A DNA stretch of 64,000 nt from Fulvia fulva. Lineage: Eukaryota; Ascomycota; Dothideomycetes; Mycosphaerellales; Mycosphaerellaceae. Position 1 is the first letter of the stretch. Each line of letters starts with the position of its first letter. Of the stretch, positions 12,201 to 24,302 are shown in pieces. The stretch spans positions 7,378,001 through 7,442,000 of the forward strand of contig NC_063012.1 in the NCBI RefSeq assembly GCF_020509005.1, given 5' to 3'. The translations under genes were made by a program, and so were the position numbers. A model generated the notes under the pieces. It had not been told where the DNA came from and did no database searches. It saw only the letters and a program-made list of their open reading frames with translations.

Positions 12201-12454
12201 TTTGATATAAATCTCGTAGTCGATGCCTAGTTAGTAAGGTAGGAGTTCCTCGTAGTCCTTTACTAAGAAAGTATCTATAATGTCGTAGTATATAGGCGGG
12301 AGCTTCTCTTTAGGATTATAGTTAAACTGCTTATTTAAGAACTGATCTAGGTCATTAGCTACTATCGCGCTGAGTTTGAGGCTATTATCGTTATTATCGT
12401 TATCCTCGTGCCCCGTAGGCATAATATAGAAGCACTCGGCCCTAGGCCGGTACG
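9236..12454 (-). pseudogene. G1 pol remnant: RT, RNase H, integrase
   Basis: Reading leftwards, a protease-RT linker (KEKLPPIYYDIIDTFLVKDY, about 12240-12310) is followed by RT with [19 protein letters not shown] (about 12040-11975) and YLDN at 11706-11717. RNase H shows YKYEIYDKELLAII (near 11150-11105) and the integrase core shows IAVDFVVGLP and ITVIDRLTKEVELIP (about 10205-10100). A GPY/F-like stretch (YKVGDQVYLSTKNI type with RIP stops) is near 9530. TAG codons replace expected Trp and Gln throughout. A 63-residue open stretch at 12231-12422 is only a surviving piece of the linker, not a gene. Confidence 0.85.
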
Positions 12455-12470
12455 TATATATCTCCTATAC
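12455..12470 (+). repeat. Target-site duplication of LINE F, left copy
   Basis: The 16-bp tatatatctcctatac is repeated exactly at 13988-14003. On removing LINE F the flanking Gypsy sequence closes up. Confidence 0.93.
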
Positions 12471-13792
12471 ACAAACATCCTAGCCTGGTCAGACAGCACA
12501 GAAGAGAACTGCAGAATCTTGCAGAAGAAACACAAGGAATGTGAGGAATGGGCCAGGAAACATGGAGCCAGGTTTGCCCTAGAGAAGTATCAACTCATCC
12601 ACTTCAGTAGAGCCAGAAACAGACACAATATACAAGCCCCAATCACCATTCAGGGACACACAACAGAACCCTCAAGTGAATTAAGGGTGCTAGGAATATG
12701 GCTGGATCCAAAGCTCAGCTGGGGACCACAGGTCAAGAAAGCACAGGCAAGAGCAGACAACAACAGGCAATCAATTGACAGGCTTACAGCCTCCACATGG
12801 GGAGCCACATTTGCGAAAGCAAAGGTTATGTACAAGGCCATTGTGAAGCCAGCTATGCTATATGGAGCCCAGATCTGGTCAGCCCAAGACAAGATCCCAA
12901 AGAGAATTGCAGATCCCATCAGCAGAGCCCAAGCCTCCTGTCTGAAAAAGGTGCTTGGAGCATACAAGTCAACTCCAACAAGGGTGGTCGAAATGGAGTC
13001 TGGCTCCCCACTAGCCAAGCTCTACCTTCAAGGGTTGAGATACCAGTATGTAGGAAAGACGTCTGCATACCCAGCCCAGCTAGTAATCCAGAAGGCAGTC
13101 AACAAAATCAGGAGCCAGTGCACAAGAAGGCACAGACAAGCAAGACCCAATCCAGCCCCATAGAAGCAGCAGGACCTGCAGAAGTTCAAAGAAATAACAG
13201 AACAGCTGCACCTAGCCTAGCAGGAACAGGACAGAAGGGCTCAAGGGAGAGGATCAGCAGCCAGCCAAGGGAAGAAGCAACAGTCTCTAGCTGAAAGGAT
13301 GGCAGGACTCCTCTGGAAGACTGAATGGACAAGAACCCCACAGAGGCCAGGGACCCTAAAGGCACTCTAACAGTTTGGTAGCCACAACTACCTACTGTAC
13401 TCAGCCTGACCAGGTCAGAAGCAAGCATAGCAATACAAATCCGCTCTGAACACATCGGAGTCAGGGCATACCTGCATCAGAGAAAAGTCCTAGGTATCGA
13501 AGACAAGAGTTGCCTATACGGCTACCTGTCCTAGAATGTCGAACATAGACTTCTGGTTTGCAAAGAATGGAGTACAGGGAGAGGTGAATGGAGGGCAAGG
13601 GCAAGGAACAGAAACTTCCAAGCCATGATCAGCAATAAGGGAGACCTCCAGAGAATTACAAGGTGGATCATCCACCAAGGATTTTTGGAGCAGTTCTCTC
13701 TTACTAGGAAAACAGAGAGATGGATTGAGGAGAGAAAGAAGGAGGAGGAGAGCAGGAAGAGGGGGACAACTCCAGGGTTGCAGACAAGGTAG
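12471..13792 (+). pseudogene. LINE ORF2 C-terminal part, copy F
   Basis: Open from the 5' junction to a TAG at 13161-13163. It reads TNILAWSDSTEENCRIL, then ALEKYQLIHFSRARN, ELRVLGIWLDPKLSWG and WGATFAKAKVMYKAIVKP: the RT thumb and connection region. It continues after scattered stops to a C-terminal zinc-like motif (SCLYGYLS ... HRLLVCKEW, about 13508-13570) and a TAG at 13790-13792. Relative to copy E one base is missing near 13404, shifting the frame. The RT active site is absent, so no activity is expected. The frame upstream of 12471 (from a GTG at 12408) is antisense Gypsy sequence joined by chance. Confidence 0.88.
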
Positions 13793-13987
13793 TCAGAGGC
13801 TAACCACCATGACACTAGTGTACCCTAATGGAAGGAAAACTGAGAACTCATGGCAAGGAAGCTATTAGAGAAGGAGAGGAGGTTTTTACCTAGGAATAGG
13901 TTTCCTATCTTATGTAGTAACATATATAGACATAAACCCGTATAGGCCGGAGGGCACGACAACGGGTAAATGAATTATCTATCTATC
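12471..13987 (+). mobile_element. Young 5'-truncated LINE, copy F (family of E)
   Basis: A 1.5-kb LINE 3' end, nearly identical to 50216-51730 of copy E, with TCTA tail and 16-bp target-site duplication. It keeps many CA, TG and TGG sites that are TA or TAG in copy E, so it is the less mutated of the pair over this stretch. The 5' truncation falls one codon after the RT FVDD motif. Confidence 0.95.
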
Positions 13988-14003
13988 TATATATCTCCTA
14001 TAC
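13988..14003 (+). repeat. Target-site duplication of LINE F, right copy
   Basis: Exact copy of 12455-12470, following the TCTA tail. Confidence 0.93.
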
Positions 14004-16935
14004 GCGCTACGAGACTTCCTAGTAATCCACCTCTTTATCTACCTCTAGAGCGGACATATTTAGCTCCGTCCCTCCGGCTATAAATCCTACTAATTCGCTA
14101 GTAAAGGGCTTTAGTCTATATTTCGTTTACTAGGTTCTACCGATATAGTTTAGAGATTGTACTATTATTAATGTCTTATTATATAGATAGCAACCGAAGT
14201 AGTAGTTAGATCTGAACGCTACCTCGCTAGTTTCCTAGAAGATGTTCGGGTTATACGAGGAGAGCTACGGTAGTCTAAAGACGATGTCGTATTTAAGGTC
14301 GCTAACGTAGTATAGCATTTCCTCGTAATAACCGCCGATAACTACGTCTATAAGGGCTATATATATAATCTGACGCGCTATAGCTAATCTATCTCCTAGT
14401 GTCAATCGTCTATTCTTTGTTAAAGGGATTAAGGGGGTTATATATTTACGTATAAGTTTCTAATTAAGAAAGAGAGAGGTAGAGGTAGAATCTATAAGGC
14501 CGCGAGCCTTTTTATGTTATATTATTACGGGTAATACTATATAAGGGTGTACAGCTAGTTATTATTTATCTAGTATATATACTAATATCTTAAGCTCCTT
14601 ACTATAGTCCGTCTCTTATATTCTATATCTCTTAATCTTATACTCTTTCTATCTTAGAAAGTTCAATTACTAACCGCTATCTACTACGCTTAGGTAGCGG
14701 TCGTGCCATTTCCCTATTACTATAGGTCGGTAGTAAGGGAGCTAAGGTTTAGGTTAGCGTTAGCGTTGTTTCGTAGGCGTAGAGGGCGGTAGTTACCGTC
14801 GTAACTATATATCGGGCATTTGGGATTCGTTAATACGTACGAGCCTATACGGTAGCGGTAGTACTTACCCTACTTCTTAAGGTCCTCTCGATACTTACGG
14901 TTTAATAAAGGTAGGTTCTATAAGTGAACCGGTAGGTCCTCCTTCTTCTTCGTACCTACGTATTATAGTAGTCGCTAGACGATTATAGCGGTCGTACTAG
15001 TAGCTACGGCGCCTACGGTATTACTACCACCCTACACGCCGTTATTATTCAAATTAGAGTTGCTACGTAGGCGCTCCTTCTATAGATATAGTCGGTCGGT
15101 CTCGTAGAAGCTCTTATCTAATACCGTATATTCCTTAATAACATCCTATATATTGTATAAGCGTCTATCTACTTCCCTATCGCCGAAAGTCTTAATAAAG
15201 TACTTACGATTTAGGCGGTTACAAAACAGTATTAGCTTAGTCTCGTCTATCTACTCTATCTAAGTACGTAGCTTCGAGTAGCGAGCGTAGAAGGTAATAA
15301 AGGTCTCGACCTACTCCTACTTATAGGTAGCGATATTAACTATAGCCTTAGTTCCTTTATTACGGGTACTATACTAGCGCGTTATCTAATCTAGTAGTTC
15401 TTTACTAGTCTTAACCTCGTTAAATAATTATTATCTAGGTACGGAGATCCTCGGCTTAATACTTCTCTAAGGGTCACTCTATATCTATCTATATACAAAA
15501 CGTAGGCCGTCTACCTCGGAGCGGAAAGTAGTTATAGTTAGCTTAAGAAGTATACTACTATACTAACTATCGAAGTTAGGGTTGTTATCGTTCTTAAAGT
15601 ACTTCGGGTTAGGTACGCCCTTACTAATCTCGATACCGCGTATTAGAGTACGGTTAATAGTAAATAGGCGTTCTAAAAGTTCGGTTAAGATAGTCTATAT
15701 ACGGGTATTACGCGCTCGAGAGTCGCGACCGTTATTATTATTAGGTCGTAGACGGTTTCTATTACGTCCTCGGTCGTTATTACTATTACCGTTATTATTA
15801 TCGTTACTACCGCCTCCGCCGCCGCCGCCTCTACTAGTAGCTTTACGATACTTATGTATTAGCTACTCGAGTAAAGTCTCGCGCGGAGGTAAATAGGAGG
15901 GTCGGCGACTAGAGCGGCCCCTACCTCTATTCTATATAGTGTCTTTAGTAGCTTAGAGTCGAGTCTTCAGATCGTTAACCTCCTTCTATAGAGCCTAGTT
16001 CTTAGCTTTAGCATCCTATACCTTCTTCTTCTCCTTTTTATAAATCTCGCTAAATTACTAATATAGGTTATTAGCCTCCCTATACTTCTTCTCTACCTCT
16101 TATAACTTTACTAGGTTATAATCCTTCTTACTCTTTAGGTCTACGGCTATCTTCTATATTATAGCCTCCTCGCTTCGTAGTATCTTATAGATACGGTTAT
16201 ACTCGGTATATAGCGTAGTATACTAGGTATTCTAGAGGTTGTTAGCTCGCTCTATTATATCGAGTTGTCTACCTTTAGTAATCGCTATATTCACTACCTA
16301 TAGTATAAAGTCGTAGATAGTCTTTAGGTACTAGGATACGAGGGTCGTAAGTTTGTCTAGTATAATATTCTAGTATTTAGATACAAGAATGTGCTCTACC
16401 TCGTCGAGTAATAGGTACACCTCGTCTAGGTCGCCGCCTAGGTTATCTTCGAGCTTGAACTCGAACAGTTCTATAAAGTCAATCTTACTACCTTCTTCTC
16501 GCTCTAAGGCTTTCTAGTAAGCTTTATTAATTTCCTATTATAGCGCGATACCGGTATCTACGATAAACCGCCGGTTATCGTCCTATATCTAACTCTAAGG
16601 AAAAGAGGAGAGGTCGGGAAAAAGAGATATACGCTACTTACCTTTGCCCTTAGGCTTTAGTAGCGGTAGTATACCGCCGTTTGTCTATAAAGTTATATTA
16701 TCTAGGTTCGGGGGAGGCGTAACGAGGCCTATTTCCTAACTATCTACGAGCGCGCGACTACTTACTAATAATATCGCCGCGTTACGTTCTCTAGGTATTT
16801 ACGCGCTATACGCCTTACCGTATTCTATATTCTAATACGACGCTACGCGTTCTTCGAGTTCTATAGTTCTATCTATTCCTATTATTACGCGTCCCTTACC
16901 TAGATCCGTAATCTAGGTAGGGTAGTAGAACAAAC
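14004..16935 (-). pseudogene. G1 gag-protease remnant
   Basis: Minus-strand coding remnant between the probable 5' LTR and LINE F. From the right come a long gag body rich in charged residues and a Gly/Asn-rich linker (RGGGGGGGSNDNNNGNSNN type, about 15840-15770; its antisense gives an Arg/Leu-rich frame at 15582-15896 that is not a gene). Next is a zinc-knuckle remnant near 14880-14820 (KKQGK then YRYRIGSYVL, cysteines changed to tyrosine), then a protease block with ALIDS near 14490. Gag forms the particle and the protease processes it in related elements. The frames are closed by TAG and TAA. Confidence 0.75.
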
Positions 16936-17114
16936 TATAAGGGCGCGCGTACTATAGGGTCTAAATAAGAGAGTTATTATTCTACGAAGCTACGAAAGAG
17001 GAGCGCGAGGCGCGGCGAAGTTATAAAGTAAAGCTAAGCCGTACTAACCTAATACGGAAGGTCCGCGGTTTACTCGGGCCGACGTAGCTATAGTAAGGGG
17101 TTACGGGCTACCCG
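16936..17114 (-). repeat. Probable 5' LTR of G1
   Basis: The left edge shares gaacaaacta with the internal edge of the right LTR of G2 (near 29905), and gctacgaaag ... gcgcgaggcgcgg resembles the middle of the G2 LTR. The proposed end ctacccgtaata at 17114 fits a TG...CA terminus mutated to TA. Length (about 179 bp) is close to the 174 bp of the G2 LTR. Its partner LTR is not in the window, so the limits are inferred. Confidence 0.5.
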
Positions 17115-18370
17115 TAATAGAAATTATAGCTACTCTCGTAAGCGCTAATCTACCCTACGAACGCGCGATCCGTAGCCTCCTCGAGAGCTTAGCTAAAGCG
17201 ATCTAGGAGCTACTACGGGCGACGAAGGCGCTAGCGCTAGTAAAGGAAGTAATAAACGCGGACCTCCTACGGGAGATCTAGGCGTTAGGAAGAGCTAGGC
17301 CGGCGATATATACCTAAGCGGCTATAGTAGCCGTAGAGTAACTAACGTACCGCGTTAGGCTAGTTTAGCGCGAGGTTACGATATATATAGATAACTCTAA
17401 AGAAAGAGAGCGGGTAGCGGTACTATCGTACTAACGCCCCGTAGAGTAGGCGCGCTAGGCTAGTAAACAAGACATTATTATAGCCTAGAAGCTAAAGAGT
17501 AGAGACGTACGCTATACGCTCGTAACTATAGCGGGGAGACCGACGCTACTATAGAGCGTAGCCTAGGCGGTCGAGGTACTAAACGCGAAGAGCGTAGCGC
17601 CGGTCGCGCTAGTATACTAGGCCCTTATATACGGTGTCCGAGTTAATACCTTCCTAGTAGATACTAGCCCGGTAGCGATAGAAGAGGCTATCGTAAAGGA
17701 TAACTAGGCTACTATCCTAGGCCTCGTTATTACCCGGGCGTACTAGCTAAAGAAGCCGGATCGAATAGAGCGGAAATACTCGTCGCTCGTACTTACGTTT
17801 AAGTATAATAGTTAGAGGATCTAGGCTATAGAGAAGGGACTAGTCCTAGCCTACTTGTACTACTACGTTAAAAAGTACGACTATACCTATATAGTAACCT
17901 AGTACTTCCGGTACTAGGGATTCGGGTATACTATAAAGTATTATTAATAGGAGACCTACTACGGCTACTACGTCAAGGTATATAATACCCGCGAATACTC
18001 CTAACCTAAGATAAGTAAGTACGCTAACTACGGCGGGGACTATAAGGCGTAGATAGGCGGATATAGAGTAAAGAGATAGGTAGCGGAATAGGCGGTAGGA
18101 GCGCGCCTAGGTATACGCTAGGAAAGAGGAGGAATAGCGATAGTACTATACCGTCTAAGAGTCGACGCCGACGGCTTCTAGCCGGTTATATATAGGAGTA
18201 AGAAGAGGCGGCTAAATAGCAATAGACGCTTAATATACGGAGTAGGTCGACTAGCGCTCACCGACCCCCGGGCTTAGGGCCTCGGATAGACGCGCCTCGA
18301 TATAGCAATATTCCGCCCCTACGGAGGTAGCGCGCCCTTACCGGTAGCTACGCTAGCGACGCCGGCCCCG
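17115..18370 (+). pseudogene. LINE ORF1 remnant, L4
   Basis: One frame reads for about 400 residues with only RIP-type TAG/TAA breaks. It shows LLESLAKAIWELLRATKALALVKEV (a probable helical region near 17175-17250), a middle domain, and a zinc-knuckle remnant near 17860-17990 (TQYFRYQGFGYTIKYYQQETYYGYYV) in which nearly every cysteine and histidine position is tyrosine. This matches the ORF1 layout of Tad-like elements. The beginning may be cut or may abut the G1 LTR, and I cannot place the original start. Confidence 0.75.
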
Positions 18371-18439
18371 TAATAGAATAACGAAGGCGAGGGCGAGGGC
18401 GACGAGGACGATAATATAGTAGTAAACCTACGGAGGTAG

Positions 18440-21400
18440 AATAAGGAACTATAGCTAATATAATAGTCTAACTATAAATAGTACGCTTACCTAGCTAACT
18501 ATCGTATAGTATAACGCTAATAAGAGTAAGGATAAGGCCTAGAAGCTACTCCTTAGCCTACTATACCCTAGCCGGCACTATATAGTCGCTATCTAAGAGT
18601 AGTAGATAAACGGAAAGACTATACTCGTAGACCCGAGATACTACCTTATAGTACCCTAAGGTAACTAGCCGGTAGCGCGGGTCTACTTCTACGTAAGTAA
18701 AGAAATCGCGATAATAACGTAGACGACCTATACCTACTCTAGCAATATAGCCTCTCTACGGCTACGCCTTACCGACGGTAAGATAATAGCTATCTATAAC
18801 GCCTATAACCCGTACTTAGTACCGGGCTCGATAGAAGACGATAGCTAGTCGGCCACCCTCTACTAGCTCTAAGAAGCTCTCTAAGAGGAAGCTAATATAT
18901 ATATCCTAGTCGGCGACCTTAACCTCTACTACCTAAGATAGGGAGGCAATAGCGTACTCTCGGCCTATAGCGCCGTAGACGCGCTTATCGGTCTAGTAGA
19001 GGTATCCGGCCTTAGCCTAGTACTTCCCGTAGGTACGGCTACGTATTAGTAGGAAAAACACGACCTAGACGCTTAACCTAGCCTTCGCGATATAGTAGAT
19101 AGCCTAGCGGACTATCTTCTACGATACGGATCTAGAACTCGATACCGGCTATCTAGACTACCTAGCTATCCGTACGACGTTCGACGTAATATACCTATAG
19201 GCGCTACTAGCCCTAGAACTACGGCCTTAGTAGAAGAGAGCGGACTAGAAGGAGATTAATAAGGTACTAAAAGAACGAATAACGGCCCTTGTACCGCCGG
19301 TACCCCTCTACTTAGAGGCGGAAATCGATATAGCGGTAGGGAGCCTATAGTAGTATATAGTAAGAGTAATCCGGGATAAGATCTACTATACCCGACCCTC
19401 GAAGTACGCGTCGCTAGCCTAGTCGTAGGAATACGTAGACGTAGTCCGTATAACGGTAGCGGCGCGGCGCCGATAGAACGAGATAAAATAGGACGCTATA
19501 TACGCCTAATACCGCCGACTAGATAACGAGAAGAGTAGGATTATTAGGCGCTAGGGTAATATTACGTATCGTAACGCCGTCCGTAAAGTTATAGGAGACC
19601 GAAGTAAGGTCTAGAAGCTCGCTAAGTTAACGCGTACGAGGAAGCCGGAGACGCCGCTACTACTACTATAGTTCCTACCTATCCGTAATAGGTAAGGGGT
19701 CCCCTAGGAAGCCTAGTAAGGTAGAGCCGACGCGCTAGTAGAGGCGTTTTTCCCTCCTCCGGTCACTACCCGACTCGACGATATCGAAGGCTTTATATAC
19801 CTAATAGAGCTCGAGACTAGCTAAGAGGTAACGGAGGCGGAGGTACTAATAGTACTAAAAGCGGCGCTACTAGATAAGGCCCTAGGACTAGATAAGATCC
19901 CTAACCGATTCCTTAAGTACTACCGCTAGACGCTCGCCCCGTACCTCGCGGGGCTATTTACGGTATACCTCTAGTAGTTATACGTACCGACCCCCTTCCG
20001 GTACTCGAGTATAGTCGTCCTCCGTAAGGAGGGTAAGGCTAGATACGACGTTTAGAAGGCCTACCGCCCGATAGCCCTACTTAGTACGATCGGTAAGGCG
20101 CTAGAGCGTATCGTAGCCGATCGTATCTCTAAGCTAGCCGAGGAGTACTAGCTCCTCCTAGCCGAGTAGATAGGAGCCCGACTAGGGCGGTCTACGGCGA
20201 CCGCCCTAGAACTCGTTACGGAATAGGTTTATATAATCTAGGTAATACGCCGATAATAGGTCGCTACCCTACTATCCCTCGATATCTCGGGGGCGTTCGA
20301 TAAAGTTTCCTACGCCTAACTACTCTATAACCTCCGGGCGAAAGGTCTACCTAGCTAGCTCGTCGCGTTCGTTAAGTCCTTCCTTACTAACCGGTCTACG
20401 TAGCTCGTCCTAGAGGAGTAGCGTAAACCTTAGATACGGCCTATAGAAACGAGGATCCCGTAGGGCTTATCGCTCTCTCCGATCCTCTTCCTTTTCTTCG
20501 CCTCTACGCTCCTCCCGCTACTTAGGGGAAGCGCCGGCGGTACTAACTCCTATATAGACTTTGTCGACGATACGAATATCCTAATATATAGCGACTTAAC
20601 CGAGACTAATTACCGCTAACTCGAAGCGGCGCTCGAGGTATATAACGACTAGGTAGCGCGATACGGGGTAGTCTTCGTACCTAAGAAGTACTAGATAATC
20701 TATCTTACGAGGACCCCGTAGAAGTATAACCTCTAAGCTACGATCGAGGCCGGGACCGGCGTAAGCTAGATTACTCTATAGCTATCTATCCGGGTCCTAG
20801 GATTCTAAGTAGATACGGAACTCCGGTAGTACGCCTACCTAAAGTAGCTCCGGTAGCGGGGAGACTAGAATAAAGCCTTAGTTATACGCCTCGCGGCCTC
20901 TATATAGGGCGTAGCCTTCGTAAAGGTACGCTAGCTATATAGCTCTATCGTCCGACCGGCAATTACCTTTAGGGTACTAGTCTAGTATTATCTATCCTAC
21001 GCGACTAGCTAGATAAAGTAGATTTAAAACGTATAGAACGAATATTTACGTAGGGCGACCGGGGCATACCGTACTATACTAACGTAGGTCCTAGAAGCGG
21101 ATACGTAGATCGCGCTACTAGACCTCTACCTCTAATAGCTCGCTATAGGCTATACGCTCTAGACGGCGAATAGTAAGGTAGGGAGCGATATCCGCGCGGC
21201 GTACTAGGCGATTACGACACGCCTTCGATCTATAGCGCCTAAAAAGAAGATAGGATTATAGGCCTAGCGGTAGCTAGATACGTAATAAACCCCGATAGTA
21301 AAGTTCCGAGTATAGGCCCTAGCTAGTAGTATACTAGTAATAGGAGCGGGATAGGGACGCGAAGAACGGAAGGCTATAGCGAACGCGGTCCGTAGATATA

Positions 21401-21588
21401 TATAGGGAATCTAGAACGAGCGCTAGGAGAAAGGCAAAAGGTACCTAAACGGGTAACTACTACGGCGACGAGTATACCGACGAGAAGACGAGGTAGCGGC
21501 GAAGATAGGACCTATTAGCCGAGATAGAGTAAGGCTCTTCCGAGCCTTTACCCGCCTATAGGTAATAGTCGCGATACTACTCCGCTCG
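18440..21588 (+). pseudogene. LINE ORF2 (endonuclease-RT) remnant, L4, 5' part
   Basis: The AP-endonuclease block LVGDLNLYYLR lies near 18907-18940. RT shows DKALGLDKIPNRFLKY (about 19875-19920), AYRPIALLSTIGKALERIV (about 20062-20116), LSLDISGAFDKVSYA (about 20275-20318), LSLSPILFLFFASTLLPLL (about 20470-20525) and an intact FVDD at 20560-20571. The RT is thus recognisable including its catalytic pair, although dozens of TAG codons and C-to-Y changes block translation. The frame is cut at 21588 by Gypsy G2 within the C-terminal domain and continues at 30094. Confidence 0.87.
21584..21588 (+). repeat. 5-bp target-site duplication of G2, left
   Basis: gctcg at 21584-21588 is repeated at 30089-30093, directly outside the two LTRs. 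A length of 5 bp is usual for Ty3/Gypsy integrase. Confidence 0.88.
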
Positions 21589-21762
21589 TATTACGGGTAG
21601 TAATCTATAAGACGATAGTATAGGGTTACCGTAAAATAAGCGTTATTTGGTAAGGCTACGAAAGAGAAACGCGAAGCGCGCGAGATATATAGGGAAGCGC
21701 TAAGGCGCTAGTACGCGGGGAAGAGCCGCGGCGCGACGTTATAGTAGTAGTAAACCGTAATA
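21589..21762 (-). repeat. 3' LTR of G2
   Basis: A 174-bp repeat beginning tattacgggtag and ending ccgtaata, matching 29915-30088 at all but three positions. Two differences are RIP-type (TGG/TAG and CA/TA); one is G/T. The ends fit TGTTACGG...CCGTAACA with TG and CA changed to TA. Confidence 0.93.
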
Positions 21763-21763
21763 G

Positions 21764-21778
21764 TACCCCCCCCCCTTT
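21764..21778 (-). other. Polypurine tract of G2
   Basis: On the minus strand this reads aaagggggggggg followed by ta, immediately inside the 3' LTR. That is where plus-strand DNA synthesis is primed in LTR retrotransposons. Confidence 0.75.
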
Positions 21779-23820
21779 AGATCGCTATTCGTCCTCGGAC
21801 GGCTCTATCTCTATAGTAGTATATCTACGAAAACTATATTATCCTCTAGTCTACCTTATTTAGCTTAATGTCGATTACTATATCCGTCGGGCGGCTAAGC
21901 TAGTACGGCTATATAGAGGCTTAGAGTATATTACGGTAAGATACTAACGGCGACTCCTTAGAAAACCTAGATCCTTATAGAACTAGGTATACGCGGTTCT
22001 ATAGTAGCCCTAGCGTATTAAGTATCCTAGGATAAAACTCTATCGTACCCGTATTAAGTCTTATCGGGCGGCGTAACGTCCTTACTTATAGCTTAGACGC
22101 CGTTACGGGCGTATTAGTTTACGGTATAACTACCGGTATAGACGTACTCGCGTTCTCCGTAGGTACCTAGCTAGACTTAGTATAAGATCGTAGTATACTA
22201 GTAACCCGGTCCTTATTAGGTACCTAGTCGTACGGCGGCTTAAAGTCGGCGGATATAGACTTCGTCGGAAAGTTATAGTAGAAGTCTATAATAGAGGCGG
22301 CTACTCCTACTAATGCTTCTAGTAGCTCCTAGCTCGGCTCGCGGTATTCTTTCTAATTTACTAGGTACTTATACTCGTCTTGCTTCTATAGTAAGTGTTT
22401 TAATAGTCTTCCCTTTAGCTTAAAATATTTCCTATCGAGTATATCCTCTACGAAGTACTCTTCGGATGTTTCGCCGTCGTCGTCACGGGTGATCTCGATT
22501 AGAGGCGGCGGTACTAGGATCTGTCTAGATTCGGGGTTATTAGTAGCTAGTTATAGAAGCGAGGCGTAGAAAGTGTTATAGAGATTACCTAACTAATCGG
22601 ATATTATAACGTAGTAAGTATTTTAATACAGGAGTACTACGGTAATCTCGTACGGCCCTACGTTCTTAATGTCGAGCTTCTTAGACGGGCGTGTTATTAA
22701 CTAGTTAGTAGTATTAATATAAACTTCGTCGCCGATATTATAATTCGGAGGTAGCTAGTAATATACGTTTATAAAATCTGCTTATAACGCTTAGGCTAAT
22801 ACAATTTCTTGCCTTAGGTATACGTATATCTAGTTTATACGCTTAGTAAACGTATTCGTAGATTCTATATCGAGTCGTTACTTATAGGGCATAAGCTTTA
22901 TAGGGGTAGTTAGACTAGTATCCGTAAATTCTAGGTTACGACCGGTATTAGCGTAGAAGGGTAACACTCTAGTAGTAGCTAATATATAATTATTAGTAGT
23001 AAACTCGGTAAGTAGTAACTAATCAACCTAATTATGTTAGGCGTAGTTAATATAGGCCCTAAGGTAACGTTCTATAACCTTATTCGTGTTTTTAGACTAT
23101 CTATTAGATTCTAGGTAAAAGGCCGTCGACAGTCGTTATTAAATGCCGAGTAGGGAGCAAACTCGTCTCTAGAACGTAGACGTCTACTAGGAGCCCCGAT
23201 CCGAGACGATACTCTTAGGAATACTATAACGTACGAAGATATAGCGGATAAAGATATATACGATATATAGGGCGTCTATCTATAGTACTAGAATTAGGTG
23301 TCTCTCTTTAGTAAGCCTGTCCGTAACTATAAGGACGTTCTTATACGTTTATCTATCGGTTAAGCTCTTACTTACGGGCAAATCTATAACGAAGTTAATA
23401 GCGATATCCTCCTATACTCCGAAGGGTACCGGTAATAGTATAAGGATGCCCTAATACTACTAATTTGACGGAACCGTTGTTCTATATATAACGTAATTAC
23501 GGACGAATCTCTTAATCGTTTATACTATACGTAGCTAGCGGTAGTATCTACTAATTAACTCGAATGTCTTTTTACGGCCGGGATACCTAGCCGCGGGTAT
23601 GTCGTAGAAACGTTTCGTAATTAGAGTACGAAGTTCTACTACGCTAGTAACTTCTAGGACAAATAAGCTATATCCTCCGTAGGCGTTCTTTATATAGATT
23701 ATACTATCTTCTACTTTAGACGTACGATTGTTAATCTTATATTTACGTAATAGGGGTACTTACTAGTTCTAGGATAGCTATTATATAGTAGCCTAAACGG
23801 TCTCTTCGTTATATAGAGCC

Positions 23821-23882
23821 TTAACTTATATAAGTAAATCCTACTATACGCCTTGACTTATATAAGTAAATCCTACTATACC
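23821..23882 (-). repeat. 32-bp tandem duplication inside G2
   Basis: Two adjacent units sharing acttatataagtaaatcc; the left begins ttaac and the right ttgac, a TG to TA difference. The length is not a multiple of three, so the reading frame is shifted. Confidence 0.8.
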
Positions 23883-24281
23883 CCCCTCCCGTAGCTCGCT
23901 TAAATTGAGCTTAATATCGAGGCGAGCGGGCGGTAGGATGACCTAGCTCTAATACTATAGACGTAGATCGCTTAGATCCGACGGTAGATCTTACGATCAT
24001 CGAGTAAGACTATTAGGCTTTATACCCTATATACCTAGACGATAGGTAATTTTGAATACGAACTGTACTAGGAACTATACCTAGCGTACCTACCGTCTAT
24101 TAAGTTGTTTCGTACTTATAAAGTATTCTAGGTTCTTATAATTAGAGTAGACAATAACGGGATTATTATCTATATCCTTCGTATTCTCGAAATTGGTATC
24201 TATATTATTGTCTAAGTTAACGGTAAGCTTAGGTCTCTATTCTTCGAAGGCGAGGACGATAGCTAATAGTTCCTTATTATA

Positions 24282-24298
24282 AATCTCGTAGTTATACT
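24282..24298 (+). repeat. 17-bp duplication bounding the Copia fragment, left
   Basis: aatctcgtagttatact is repeated at 25275-25291. It belongs to the RNase H sequence of G2 and would occur once in the uninterrupted element. Confidence 0.85.
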
Positions 24299-24302
24299 CC
24301 TA

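Larger units (their letters stand above)
9236..17114 (-). mobile_element. Gypsy element G1 (3' end missing, split by LINE F)
   Basis: Minus-strand Ty3/Gypsy-type element. Read from the right, it has a probable 5' LTR (16936-17114), gag with a Gly/Asn-rich stretch and zinc knuckle, protease, RT, RNase H, integrase and a GPY/F-like region. It then stops at 9236, where LINE material interrupts it before any chromodomain or 3' LTR. The 1.5-kb LINE F (12471-13987) lies between protease and RT. The internal order is that of fungal chromoviruses. Confidence 0.85.

Noticed and set aside
12408..13163. 251-codon open frame with a GTG start
   Set aside because: The first 21 codons are antisense Gypsy G1 sequence plus the target-site duplication; only from 12471 is it LINE ORF2. 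It is a chance fusion and not a host gene.
15582..15896. Arg/Leu/Pro-rich 104-residue frame on the plus strand
   Set aside because: Antisense to the Gly/Asn-rich linker of G1 gag; low-complexity composition explains the open frame.
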